A stretch of DNA of 64,000 nucleotides, taken from contig NZ_KB889563.1 of NCBI RefSeq assembly GCF_000372745.1, positions 81,185-145,184 on the forward strand. The letters run 5' to 3'. Positions 41,541-50,553 of this stretch are shown one piece after another. This DNA comes from Embleya scabrispora DSM 41855. Its GTDB lineage: Bacteria; Actinomycetota; Actinomycetes; Streptomycetales; Streptomycetaceae. Numbering within the stretch: the stretch's first letter is position 1; the number at the start of each line of letters is the position of its first letter. The position numbers were made by a program, and so were the translations under genes. Below the pieces are notes generated by a model. That model worked only from the letters and a program-made list of their open reading frames with translations. It did no database searches and had not been told where the DNA came from.

Positions 41541-43607
41541 TCAATCGCTGTAGACGCCGACCTCCCGGAGCGAGTAGCCCCACTGGGTGCCGCGCTCCAG
41601 CCCCTGGATCCGGACGTAGCGCGCCAAAGTTCCGGCGAACCGCGTCGTGTCCAAGCCGCCGTCACCAGCGGTCGTGGACCAGGCCGTCTGCCAGTTCGTG
41701 CCGTCGGCCGACAGCTCGACGCGGTACGACTTCCCGTACGCCGCCTCCCAGTCGAGGGTGACGCGCTTGATCAGGTTCGTGGATCCGAGGTCGATCCGCA
41801 GCCACTGGTCGTTGTTCCACTCGCTGGCCCAACGGGTGCCGTTGTCGCCATCCACGGCCCGGCCGGGCGCGAAGCTGACGAACGGGTTCCACCATTGCGA
41901 CGTGGACGCCGAGGCGGCCGCGCCCGAGGCCAGGTTCACCCCGGACTTGTGCTGTTCGGAGTTCCCCCAAGTGCGGAGGTAGGACTCGGCGCCCGCGAAG
42001 AGGTCGTCCACGACTCCCTGGCCGCCGACGATCCGGATGTCCTCGATCCAGTCCGGGACCATGCCGTAGTGCGCCGCGCCATCGGTGTTGAAATCCCAAG
42101 TACGCTCGCCGGCGGTCTGCTTGTCGATCACCGAGCCGCCGTCCGTGCTGCGGAACGGGTACTTCACCGGGTTCGGGGTGTCCCCGCCCCGCGGGCCCGG
42201 CCAGCCGCCGACACCGTTCATGTCGGTGCCGTAGCCGTAGCCGACCCCGTACTTCTCGCGCAGCGCGTCCGTGCGCTTGGCCTCCGCGCTGAACGCCTCC
42301 GATCCGTTCATGTACTGGCTGACGAACCCGCCGAGCTTGTAGAGCCGCTCGGTCCAGCCCAGGTCCATCCAGCTGTGCGAGGAGATGACGCCCGGGTACG
42401 ACTCGGATTCGAGAATGTCGAAGGCCTGACCCGCGGCCTTGACGCTCATGTGGTCCATCTCCAGCATCATCTTGCGCTTCATCATGCCGCGCACCGCGTA
42501 CTCACCCAGGTCGGTCAGCCCGCGGGTGTTGCACTGCGCATTCGAGGCGTACGAGGGGACGACCACCCCCGCCGGAAGTTGCTTCTCCGCCTCCGACGCC
42601 GCGTTGCCGATCGGGTTGTCCTGCTGCGGGCCGCGGCAGACCTCCGTCTGCCAGAAGGTGCCGGTCGACAGGAACTGGCCGACGTTGATCGCGGTGCCGA
42701 GGGTGCCCTGGTCGAAGCGGACCCCGCAGAGCGCGTTGTCGAACTTGTGACACAGGAACATGCTGCGCACGCCCAGCTTGTACAGCTCGTCCAGGCCGCG
42801 GTCGATGTCCGCCTTGCCGCACTGCCCGACGTCCAGGATCTGCTTGCAGCCGAAGGGCTCGGAGGTCTCGACGCCCAGCACGACGGCGAGCTTGCCCTGC
42901 TTGATCACCTCGCGGGCCTGCGCGCTGTCGGTGACGATGCGGAACCAGCCCTTGCCCGGGCCGCCGTACATCTTGTCGATGAACGCCTGCATGTCGTACG
43001 ACTTCTGGGCCTCGAGACGGATGGCGGTCATCTCGTCGCAGCCGCGGTCCTTGAAGAAGTAGACGGAGCAGATCACACCGTTGGTGACCAGGTCGTTGAC
43101 GAGGATCCTCTGGCCGCCGCGCCAGGCGCGCTCGATCCACGCGTAGTAGTTCTGCTGGTGGGTCAGCGAGTCGTGCGCGGGCCAGTCCTTGAAGGTCGGC
43201 CACCCGTTGGGGTCGTGCTTGCCGTCGCCGCCCTTGGTGATGAAGTCGAAGATGGCGAGCGTGCCGTCGGGGTAGTGCTCGGGGCAGTCCTTCAGCGCGT
43301 CGGCGACGCCCTGCTCCGAGAACGGCTTGCCGCAGATGAGCCGGCCGCCGAAGCCCTCGTTGGCCATGATGTGGTCGTGGGCGTCGACGAAGCCCCTTAC
43401 CCGCCCCTGGGCGTCGGTGCCCTTGAAGGGCTCCCCCGAGACGTTGATCTGCGAGTCGGGCGTGGGCCGCGCGGCCGGGTTCCACCAGCCGGGCTCCGCC
43501 GCGGAGTTGGGCATCGGACCGAGTACCAGGGCCATCACGGTGAGGAGCAGTGACACCGCCGTGAGGGATCCGAGTCTGCGACGCAGAGGTTGAACCATGA
43601 TCATCAC
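41541..43607 (-). CDS. secreted membrane-dipeptidase-like metallohydrolase with F5/8-type discoidin domain
   Basis: The protein is 688 aa with a Sec signal peptide (about 1-37). The catalytic part (about 65-530) looks like an amidohydrolase/M19-type barrel: GFVDAHDHIMANEGFGG supplies a His-x-His-type metal pair, ETSEPFGC, HKFDNALCGV, LEMDHMSVKAAG, VISSHSWMDL and YGTDMNGVGG provide further His/Asp. The C-terminal about 140 residues (from NLASGAAASASTSQW) form a discoidin/CBM32-like sugar-binding domain (DGDNGTRWASEW, LRIDLGSTNLIKRVTLDWE). It probably acts on a cell-wall or polysaccharide-linked substrate outside the cell. The start is GTG/ATG at 43607-43598; the exact codon is uncertain. Confidence 0.85.
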   Translation of the reverse strand: MMIMVQPLRRRLGSLTAVSLLLTVMALVLGPMPNSAAEPGWWNPAARPTPDSQINVSGEPFKGTDAQGRVRGFVDAHDHIMANEGFGGRLICGKPFSEQGVADALKDCPEHYPDGTLAIFDFITKGGDGKHDPNGWPTFKDWPAHDSLTHQQNYYAWIERAWRGGQRILVNDLVTNGVICSVYFFKDRGCDEMTAIRLEAQKSYDMQAFIDKMYGGPGKGWFRIVTDSAQAREVIKQGKLAVVLGVETSEPFGCKQILDVGQCGKADIDRGLDELYKLGVRSMFLCHKFDNALCGVRFDQGTLGTAINVGQFLSTGTFWQTEVCRGPQQDNPIGNAASEAEKQLPAGVVVPSYASNAQCNTRGLTDLGEYAVRGMMKRKMMLEMDHMSVKAAGQAFDILESESYPGVISSHSWMDLGWTERLYKLGGFVSQYMNGSEAFSAEAKRTDALREKYGVGYGYGTDMNGVGGWPGPRGGDTPNPVKYPFRSTDGGSVIDKQTAGERTWDFNTDGAAHYGMVPDWIEDIRIVGGQGVVDDLFAGAESYLRTWGNSEQHKSGVNLASGAAASASTSQWWNPFVSFAPGRAVDGDNGTRWASEWNNDQWLRIDLGSTNLIKRVTLDWEAAYGKSYRVELSADGTNWQTAWSTTAGDGGLDTTRFAGTLARYVRIQGLERGTQWGYSLREVGVYSD

Positions 43608-43765
43608 CCAGTTCTTATATGTGAGTTGGGCTCATGTTTCGCCTCTTACGTTAGGCATGCGCGCCCGCGACGCCAACCCTTGACGGGGCTATCGTCGCGA
43701 AATGGGGGAGATCGCTCCATCGGGAGCAGGGTAGCCATGCGGCCGCAGGACCGTCCTGTTGAGCA

Positions 43766-43803
43766 ACCCGCCGAGTCCCGGGACCTTCCGGGGCTCGGCG
43801 GGT
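43766..43803 (-). terminator. terminator of the putative RiPP locus
   Basis: A 16-bp stem with a single G-T pair (ACCCGCCGAGTCCCGG / CCGGGGCTCGGCGGGT) and loop GACCTT lies about 160 bases after the stop of the small-peptide gene, with no other gene between. Confidence 0.85.
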
Positions 43804-43851
43804 GGCGTGCATCGGCCGTGTGGAAGTGGGCGGTCGCCCGGAACTCCGGTT

Positions 43852-43953
43852 CGGGCGGCCGGTGTCCGGGCGCAGGGCGGTGGCGTGGCCGTCGAGACGG
43901 GCTACCACCGGCTCGGCGGTGACGTCGGTCCCGGCGGCCGCGACCACGACGGT
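43852..43953 (-). pseudogene. possible N-terminal stub of an ATP-grasp peptide maturase
   Basis: Ten bases after the small-peptide gene, an about 34-codon frame encodes TVVVAAAGTDVTAEPVVARL followed by DGHATALRPDTGRP. The pattern (hydrophobic strand, T/E-x-D-x-T-A-x-x-V-x-x-x-L, then a strand ending in an Arg/Asp) resembles the start of ATP-grasp RiPP maturases of the MvdD/TgnB kind. There is no convincing ribosome site; the similarity ends before the terminator at 43766-43803, and the catalytic domain is absent. This is an inference from short similarity and context. Confidence 0.35.
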
Positions 43954-43963
43954 GGGGTGGGGG

Positions 43964-44164
43964 TCAGTCGTCTGCCTTGAGCCCGGAGGGCTCCTGGGTG
44001 GAGGTGTAGTCCGCGACCAGGTCCGCGTCCGCTGCGTGGACGAGCAGGGTGCCGTCGGCGACCACGTTCGCGCACAGGTCGGGATCGTAGTGGTGGTCCG
44101 GCAGCGGGAGCGGCTCACCGGCGGGGGCCGCGAGGCGGCGGGTCAGGAGCAGGGGTATGGCCAT
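43964..44164 (-). CDS. putative ATP-grasp-modified RiPP precursor (66 aa)
   Basis: ATG at 44164 with AAAGG upstream. The protein resembles GRASP_targ-type precursors of omega-ester peptides: a short leader rich in Ala/Leu/Pro (MAIPLLLTRRLAAPAGEPLP), the conserved leader block HHYDPDLCANVVADGTLLV (residues 24-42) and a Thr/Ser plus acidic core (YTSTQEPSGLKADD), the composition needed for Thr/Ser-to-Asp/Glu ester links. Known homologues lie next to an ATP-grasp ligase and often a methyltransferase gene; here only a possible stub of the ligase follows, then a terminator. Family assignment is from recalled pattern, not from a search. Confidence 0.65.
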   Translation of the reverse strand: MAIPLLLTRRLAAPAGEPLPLPDHHYDPDLCANVVADGTLLVHAADADLVADYTSTQEPSGLKADD

Positions 44165-44186
44165 GGGAAACCTTTCGCGTGCGTCG

Positions 44187-44210
44187 GGTGGTGGTGGTGG
44201 TGGTGGTGGT
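44187..44210. repeat. (GGT)8 trinucleotide microsatellite
   Basis: Eight perfect GGT units lie 22 bases upstream of the putative RiPP start (read as ACC on its strand). It falls in the 5' leader of that gene. Slippage could change spacing to the promoter. Confidence 0.9.
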
Positions 44211-44613
44211 GCGAACTGCCGTGCGGCGGGGTCGACCGGGCCGGTGCCGCGGACGCGCGGGGAGCCGGCCGAGACGCCGATCCGACGAAGCGGCCCTCGT
44301 GGTTGTGTGTCGTACCGCGTTCTCCACCAGGCCGGTGACCGACTGACGCAGCAGCAGCGGGCCGCCTTCGAACCAGCCCCCCGTTTGTACGCGACCTCGT
44401 GTTGGCTCCGGATAACCGATTCGGGTAACGGCCTGGTAATGCGCCGGCACGTAGACCTATTGGCGCACCCCCGCCGTCACGGCGGGGACGGTGAGGGGTG
44501 ACCACGCGCCACCACCGGCCGTCGGCCGGCGTGTCCGGATCGCGCCGGAGCATCGGGAACCCGTACGCGAATGCCCGGGCAGGTAGGGCCACCCGCACGG
44601 GTTGTGGCTGCTG
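44211..44613. other. gene-free region upstream of the putative RiPP gene
   Basis: No supported gene. It contains a perfect 8-bp hairpin CCCCGCCG-TCA-CGGCGGGG at 44469-44487, which could end the leftward FUSC transcript from 44614. The remaining DNA presumably holds the promoter of the small-peptide gene. Confidence 0.5.
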
Positions 44614-46413
44614 TCAGCCGTCGAGTCGGGCGGTGCATGGGGAGGGTGTACACGGCCGCGGGGGCAGGAGGGCTCGGTTCGTTCGCTCCCGCCGAGTTGT
44701 CGACGGGTGCGAAGACGCGGGCCGCGCTGCTGCGTCTCGTGCGCGTCCGGTCTCGGTGGCGAGGCTTCGCGCGTGGAAGGAGGTGGCTTCCACACGTTCG
44801 AGAACACGGCGGACCCGGGCGCGTTCGGCGCGGCGGGGATTGAGTGGATGCACCAGGGGACGGCAGGCCGCGCGGAAGGCCTCCAGCGCCCGATCAAGAT
44901 CACGTGCATCGGGTGCGGGCTTCGGGACGCCGGCCTGCGGCGCGCAGCGCACGTAGTGGTCGAGGAGAAGAAGCAGCTCCCTCAGGCGCATTTCGGCGAC
45001 CGTGCGGACGGTCATGGGGACGACCAGCGCCGCTGCCAGAATCCCGCACCCGGCTCCCAGAGCGGTCTCCTGGACACGAAGCGCGAGCAGTTGCGGGGAG
45101 AACGTGTGCAGGACCGCGAGCACCATGCTGAGCGAGCCGGTGATGAAGAAGGTCACCGCCCAGTAGCTGCCGGAGGGGATGTAGAACATCCCGAAGACGC
45201 AGCCGAGGAGAAGGGCCAGGGCCGAGGTGCTGTGCCCGTCGGTCAGGACGGCGAGGCCGTATCCGAACGGCACTCCGGCGACGGTGCCGATCAGCCGCCG
45301 GCCGCTCTGCAACAGGACGTCCCCGGTGTGCTCGGCATTGATGAAGACGACCCATGCCGTGGCCACCGCCCAGTACCACAGGTGTGGGGAGAGAAGGTGT
45401 CCGCCGGCTACCGCGAGTGCGGCCGCGGCGGTCACCTGCAACGCCTGCCGCGTCGTGTGCCGCGACGGGCCTGCGGGCCGTACCGCCCCTGGACGCAGCG
45501 GTACACGGTCGCGCTCCGTTCGGTCGGTCGAGTCCCCCGTCTCCACCTCCCGCATCGTGCCGCCGGAGGTCCCCGTCGAATCCTCCGCGGCGCGGATCGC
45601 GAGTACGCCGAGGCGTTGCGCGATCGCGTCCGCACGTGCGGTCCGCTCCAGCTCCGCCGCAGTGTCGGGAAGCAGCCCGACGGGAGCCTCGTCCAGGAAT
45701 TCCTGAAGCAGCAGCGCGCAGGCGTGCAGCCGGTCGAGACGTCGTTCGACTCGGCGGACGCCCGCTCCGCCGTCTGCGAGCAGATCCGACGTGGCCTGCT
45801 GTGCGTCACGAAGTCGTCTGTTGAACGCCGCCCTCAGCCGCCTCAGGATCTGGTGGGACGTCGTGGGCACCAGACAAAGGCGAGTGATCGCGGCAGCCGC
45901 GAAGGCGACGGCCGACGCCGCGGTCAGTTGCGGAAGTTGGTGGGGCTGAATCCTGGCGAACTGGGACAGGAAGTAGGCCATGAAGGCGAAGATCCCGAGG
46001 TCCAGGCCCCGTCGTCCGAAGCGGCGCGCATAGACCGCGGTGAAGATCAGCAGCAGGAAGGCCAGGTGGGACGCCAAGGGGAAAGGCGCCAGCAGGCCCC
46101 CAACCGACAAGGCGGCAAGGGTCACAGGCGCCCCGGCGAGCAGAGTGCGGAACTGATTGCGGGGGTGCGGGTCGCTGCTCGCCAACGAGGTGACCACCGC
46201 TGTGAAGCCGCCGGCCAGGAGCACGACAGGGGACTGATCCCGTACCGTCAGCGCGGCCAGGGTGAGGGTGAGACCGAGGACGGCACGCAGCCCGGCGGCC
46301 AGACGCAGCAGCCCGGGGTCGGCTGCGGCGAACCGGTCCCATAGCGACGCTGTCTTCGCAACCACCGTGGAATTCCGTTCCTTCGTCGTGGTTGGCCGTC
46401 CCCGTACCGCCAC
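44614..46413 (-). CDS. FUSC-family (fusaric acid resistance/aromatic acid exporter-like) membrane protein
   Basis: The protein is about 599 aa with two hydrophobic halves. The first (about 35-190) has helices such as LTLTLAALTVRDQSPVVLLA and LAFLLLIFTAVYARRFGRRG; the second (about 325-480) has the FUSC_2 block HLWYWAVATAWVVFINAEHT GDVLLQSGRRLIGTVAG, followed by LLGCVFGMFYIPSGSYWAVT. A soluble helical linker and C-terminal tail lie on the inner face. Related proteins export aromatic acids or lipids. It is monocistronic; upstream (46414-46636) lies only a 223-base spacer behind the LAL regulator. Confidence 0.85.
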   Translation of the reverse strand: MAVRGRPTTTKERNSTVVAKTASLWDRFAAADPGLLRLAAGLRAVLGLTLTLAALTVRDQSPVVLLAGGFTAVVTSLASSDPHPRNQFRTLLAGAPVTLAALSVGGLLAPFPLASHLAFLLLIFTAVYARRFGRRGLDLGIFAFMAYFLSQFARIQPHQLPQLTAASAVAFAAAAITRLCLVPTTSHQILRRLRAAFNRRLRDAQQATSDLLADGGAGVRRVERRLDRLHACALLLQEFLDEAPVGLLPDTAAELERTARADAIAQRLGVLAIRAAEDSTGTSGGTMREVETGDSTDRTERDRVPLRPGAVRPAGPSRHTTRQALQVTAAAALAVAGGHLLSPHLWYWAVATAWVVFINAEHTGDVLLQSGRRLIGTVAGVPFGYGLAVLTDGHSTSALALLLGCVFGMFYIPSGSYWAVTFFITGSLSMVLAVLHTFSPQLLALRVQETALGAGCGILAAALVVPMTVRTVAEMRLRELLLLLDHYVRCAPQAGVPKPAPDARDLDRALEAFRAACRPLVHPLNPRRAERARVRRVLERVEATSFHARSLATETGRARDAAARPASSHPSTTRRERTNRALLPPRPCTPSPCTARLDG

Positions 46414-46636
46414 GACGAGCGAGGCCGTGTTCAGCCCGGCCCACCGGCCTCGGGCCCGCCTTTTCGCAAGGCTTCGGGGACAGCGGAGGCATCGGCATGC
46501 CAGGGCGAAGGGGTCACCCGGCGGGTTACCGCTGCCTCGCCGTTGTGGCCAGTCTGGTCCGGCGGGATGGCGCCGCGGTATGCGTCAGGTGACTGCTTCG
46601 ACGGCCGGGCGTGTCCCTACTCCTGGTGTACCGCCG

Positions 46637-49420
46637 TCACTGCTGGTGGGCCGCCGTCGCGAGGGTCCCCTCGACGAGGTCGCGCAGCTGGGAACGGGCG
46701 GTGATGCCCAGCTTCGGGAAGCTGCGATAGAGGTGCGAGCCGACCGTGCGCGGGGAGAGGAAGAGCTTTTCGCCGATCTCACGGTTGGTCAGCCCGCGGG
46801 CGGCGAGCCTGATGATCTGCTGCTGTTGCGGGGAAAGTTCGGCGAGGGCGTCGGGGACCGCATCCGTGACGTCGAGGCCGGCGGCGCGCGATTCGGCCCG
46901 GGCACGCTCGATCCATGGGCGCGCGCCCAGGCGACGGAAGGTCTCCAGGGCCTCGGTGAGCGGCCCACGCGCCTCCGCGATGCGCCGACGGCGCCGCAGC
47001 CACTCGGCGAGGTCGAGCAGGGTCTGTGCGCGTTCGAAGGGCCAGTGCTCCAGTACCGGATCCGCCAGAGCCGCCCGGAAGTGCGGCTCGGCGTCCTCGG
47101 GGTCCGCCAGCAGGCCACGGGCTCGACTGATCAGCGCACGCAGACGAGGTGAAGCGTTGTCCGCCAGTGCGGATGCCGAGCGCTCGACGATCGCGACAGC
47201 CTCCGCACGGCGGCCGCAGCGCACGGCGGCGGCGGCCAGGTCCGCGAGGGCCGGGTAGGAGGCGTGGTAGTGCACGGGCGCGCCGTCTGCCGTGAAGGCC
47301 ATGCGGAGTTGGCCGTACGCGGTCTCGTAGGCACCTTCGGCGACTGCCGCCGCACCGAGCGCACGACGGGCATAGACGGAGACCGAGCGGCTCTCCAGCG
47401 GATCGATCAGTGTGAGCGCGTCCTCGGCCCGGGCGCGGGCCGAGGACGCGTCGCCCTGGAAGGCCAGCACGGTGGCGTCCACGGTGGCCGCACAGGCCAC
47501 GGCGTGGTCGAGGCCGGCCGCCCGGCCGACCGCGGTGGTGCGGGTGCAGGCCTCACGGGCCTGTTCCCACCTTCCTCGCTCCACGTAGGCCCAGGCGACC
47601 GCGCCGCCCAGGCCCTCGGGCAGTGCTCCCTGCGACTCCCAGCGGTCGAAGGCCTCGTCGAAGACGCGGACGGCCTGTGGGGTCTCGTCCAGGAGCCATG
47701 CCGAGATCCCGACGGCGGTGAGCCGCTCCGGCCGGATTTCCGCCTCGGCGAGCGATTGCCGCAGCAGGGAGAGGAGTTGGGCCCGATCGTCGAACGGATC
47801 CGAGACGACTCTCACCCAGGTGCGCAAGCCTGCGTGTGAGGCGTTCTCGGGAAGGCGCCGCAGGATGTCCCGGATGCGGTGGCGCTGGGTGTCCTCTCCG
47901 GAGTAGAAGCGGACCACGGCGGCGCCGGCCACGAGGTCCAGCGCGGCGGCGGGCTGGGAGACGGCCGACTCCGCGGCGGCGTCGGCCAGTCGGGAGAAGA
48001 CCATGGTGTGGCGTCCGGTCAGGACCGCCAGCCGGCCGGCCTGCGCGGCGGCGGAGGCCAGCAGGGTCGCGTCATCCGTGCGCGCGCGTGCCGCGGCGAC
48101 CAATTCCTCGACCCAGGCGATGTTCCCGGTGAACACGGCCGCACCGGCGGCTTCGACCAGCAGCCGGGCGCTGTCCTCGCGCCGCGGTGCGAGTTCCGCG
48201 GCGCGCTGCAGGGCCTGGGCCGCCGCCGCGTGGCCGCCGCGGCGGCGGGCCCGGCCGGCGGTCCGCTCCAGCTCCGCCGACACGGCCGCGTCCGGGCGCG
48301 GGCAGGCGGCGGCAAGATGCCAGGCGCGCCGGTCCGGTTCGTCCCGCAACATCTCGGCGAGCGCGAGGTGGGCCTCGCGCTGGGCGGTCGAGGACGCGGC
48401 GTGATAGACGGCGGACCGGATCAGGGGGTGGCGGAACCGGACGTCCCGGCCGGTCCGCCGGACCAGCCCGGCCTGCTCGGCCGGCAGCCAGGCCGTGTCC
48501 TCCGCGCGCGGCAGCCCCGCCGAGACGGCGATCGCGGAGTCGGCGCTGTCCATGGCGGCCAGGAACAGCAACGCCCGCGTGGTGGAAGCGGGGAGGCTGT
48601 TCAGGCGGGCGGCGAAGATCCGCTCCAGGCGATCGGTGAGCGGAAGCGGACCTGCGGACGGCAGCCCCGCAACCGTGTCGTGTGCCGATGCCGTCCTCGT
48701 CAGTTCCACCAGCGCCAGCGGGTTGCCGCCCGCCTGGTCGAGGATTCGCGACCTGGTGTGGCCAGTGGGGCTCTTCGGCTGCAGGTCCAGCAGTTGGTTG
48801 GCCGCAGCGTCGTCGAGCGGTCCCAGGGTGAGCATCGGCACATGACGGTCGAATCCCGGAAGGTGATCGCCACCACGGACCCCGATCAACATCGTGACCG
48901 GTTCACCTTCCAACCGTCTGGCAGCGAAGGACAGCGCATCCAGGGAAGCACGATCGAACCACTGCGCGTCATCCAGCACCACGAGCACGGGATGGCGGTC
49001 GCCCAGGCCCGACAACAGGCTCAGGAGGGCGACCCCGACCAGCATGAGATCGGGTCCCGCGATGGCCGACCCCTCGCCGAAGGCGTCCCGCATCGCAGCG
49101 CGCTGCCTCCCTGGCAGTTCGTCCACCTCGGCCGACACCGGCCGCAACAACTGATGCAGTGCGGAGAACGCCAGGCTCGCCTCCGACTCGCTCCCCTCGG
49201 CACGCAGTACGCGAGCACCGCCGGCTTCGGCCCGGCGCACCGCGTGCTCCAGCAGCGCGCTCTTGCCCGTGCCCACCTCACCGACCAGCATCAGCACCGG
49301 GTCGGCCGACACCGAGTCCACCGCACGAACCAGGCGTACCGATTCCGCGTCCCGGCCGACGATCAACTCCCCCGGATCCGGTCCCATGACCGCACCGCGG
49401 TCGCCTGTGCGCTCGTCCAC
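46637..49420 (-). CDS. LAL-type LuxR-family regulator with ATPase domain
   Basis: The protein is 927 aa. The N-terminal STAND/AAA ATPase has Walker A LVGEVGTGKSALLEHA (about residue 46) and Walker B PVLVVLDDAQWFD (about 143). A long helical TPR-like middle follows, and the C-terminal LuxR helix-turn-helix LSPQQQQIIRLAARGLTNRE plus IGEKLFLSPRTVGSHLYRSF is at about 865-910. Such regulators need ATP and an effector and often activate nearby gene sets. It is divergent from the MBL-esterase-RidA operon across 178 bases, so that operon is the likely target. Confidence 0.92.
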   Translation of the reverse strand: MDERTGDRGAVMGPDPGELIVGRDAESVRLVRAVDSVSADPVLMLVGEVGTGKSALLEHAVRRAEAGGARVLRAEGSESEASLAFSALHQLLRPVSAEVDELPGRQRAAMRDAFGEGSAIAGPDLMLVGVALLSLLSGLGDRHPVLVVLDDAQWFDRASLDALSFAARRLEGEPVTMLIGVRGGDHLPGFDRHVPMLTLGPLDDAAANQLLDLQPKSPTGHTRSRILDQAGGNPLALVELTRTASAHDTVAGLPSAGPLPLTDRLERIFAARLNSLPASTTRALLFLAAMDSADSAIAVSAGLPRAEDTAWLPAEQAGLVRRTGRDVRFRHPLIRSAVYHAASSTAQREAHLALAEMLRDEPDRRAWHLAAACPRPDAAVSAELERTAGRARRRGGHAAAAQALQRAAELAPRREDSARLLVEAAGAAVFTGNIAWVEELVAAARARTDDATLLASAAAQAGRLAVLTGRHTMVFSRLADAAAESAVSQPAAALDLVAGAAVVRFYSGEDTQRHRIRDILRRLPENASHAGLRTWVRVVSDPFDDRAQLLSLLRQSLAEAEIRPERLTAVGISAWLLDETPQAVRVFDEAFDRWESQGALPEGLGGAVAWAYVERGRWEQAREACTRTTAVGRAAGLDHAVACAATVDATVLAFQGDASSARARAEDALTLIDPLESRSVSVYARRALGAAAVAEGAYETAYGQLRMAFTADGAPVHYHASYPALADLAAAAVRCGRRAEAVAIVERSASALADNASPRLRALISRARGLLADPEDAEPHFRAALADPVLEHWPFERAQTLLDLAEWLRRRRRIAEARGPLTEALETFRRLGARPWIERARAESRAAGLDVTDAVPDALAELSPQQQQIIRLAARGLTNREIGEKLFLSPRTVGSHLYRSFPKLGITARSQLRDLVEGTLATAAHQQ

Positions 49421-49598
49421 GGAGTCTCCCGGATTGCGGCTTTCGATCGGAGTCGCCTTGCCCTGGCCCGCCCAGGCTACAAGCGGCCGGGCTCCGCGCC
49501 CGGACCATGCGCACAGGTGCAGTCACGTTACGGATACCGCGCGCGCCGAGGCCGCTCGTACGGTTCCGGGAATGCCTCCCCATTCCCAAGGACGCCCC

Positions 49599-50513
49599 AT
49601 GGAACAGATCACGCTCGGCAACGTCACCATCACCCGGGTATGGGAGTACTTCGGTTCCGTCGAAATGACGCCCGGCACCTTCTTCCCGGAAAGTCCGGAG
49701 GAAGTGTGGAACGGCGGCGCCTCCTGGCTGACTCCGCATTTCCTCGACGGCGAGACCAATATCGTCAATTCCGCGATCCAGACCTGGCTGCTGCGCAGCG
49801 GAGGCAAGACCATCCTCGTCGACACCGGCGTGGGCAACCACAAGGACCGCCCGTACGCGCCGGTCTGGAACCGTCTCGAAACAGGCTTCCTGGCCAACCT
49901 CGCGCGCGCCGGCGTCGAGCCCGAGGACGTGGACATCGTGATCAACACGCATCTCCACATCGATCACGTCGGCTGGAACACGTACCTGGACGACCGGCAG
50001 TGGGTACCCACTTTTCCCAACGCCACCTATCTGATGCCGAAGGACGACTTCGACTTCTGGAACCCCGAGAACGACCACAAGCCGCTGCTCGGCCGCGGCA
50101 ACCAGAACGTCTTCGAGGACAGCGTGGCCCCGGTGCACCGGGCCGGCCGGACACTGCTGTGGGAAAACAGCCACCGGATCGACGCCGACCTCCGCCTGGA
50201 CGCGGCTCCCGGACACACCCCCGGCTCCTCCGTACTGACCCTCACCTCCGGGACGGACCGCGCGGTGTTCGTGGGCGACATGCTGCACAGCCCCGTGCAG
50301 ATCCTCGAGCCCGACTCGAACAGCTGCTTCTGCGAGGACCCCGCGGCCGCCCGCGCCACCCGCCGCAAGGTGCTGGGCTGGGCGGCCGACAACAACGCAC
50401 TCGTGATCCCCGCGCATCTGGGCGGCCACGGCGCCGCCGAAGTGGCCCGCGAGGGAGACAAGTTCGCCATCAAGGGCTGGGCCCCCTTCGCCCCGTACAC
50501 CGAGCAGACCTGA
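49599..50513 (+). CDS. MBL-fold metallo-hydrolase
   Basis: The protein is 304 aa with the metal motif NTHLHIDHVGW (His118, His120, Asp122, His123), then RLDAAPGHTPGSSVLTL (third His), AVFVGDMLHSP (bridging Asp) and VIPAHLGGHG (last His). The overall pattern matches the AHL-lactonase/AttM-like group. It could open a lactone or cleave an ester or thioester; substrate unknown. ATG at 49599 with AAGGA 6 bases upstream. It is the first gene of a three-gene operon. Confidence 0.92.
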   Translation: MEQITLGNVTITRVWEYFGSVEMTPGTFFPESPEEVWNGGASWLTPHFLDGETNIVNSAIQTWLLRSGGKTILVDTGVGNHKDRPYAPVWNRLETGFLANLARAGVEPEDVDIVINTHLHIDHVGWNTYLDDRQWVPTFPNATYLMPKDDFDFWNPENDHKPLLGRGNQNVFEDSVAPVHRAGRTLLWENSHRIDADLRLDAAPGHTPGSSVLTLTSGTDRAVFVGDMLHSPVQILEPDSNSCFCEDPAAARATRRKVLGWAADNNALVIPAHLGGHGAAEVAREGDKFAIKGWAPFAPYTEQT

Positions 50514-50525
50514 GCTGCACAAGAC

Positions 50526-50553
50526 ACGAGACACGAGACACGAGAAACGAGAC
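50526..50553 (+). repeat. four tandem heptamers immediately before the esterase start
   Basis: ACGAGAC, ACGAGAC, ACGAGAA, ACGAGAC follow each other without a gap and end at the ATG at 50554. No other ribosome site precedes the esterase gene, so the repeat itself provides the purine-rich spacer. Confidence 0.9.

Noticed and set aside
44143-44598. leftward frame containing eight consecutive His residues
   Set aside because: The His run is just the GGT microsatellite read in another frame; no ribosome site or natural composition supports it, and it overlaps the RiPP-like gene out of frame.
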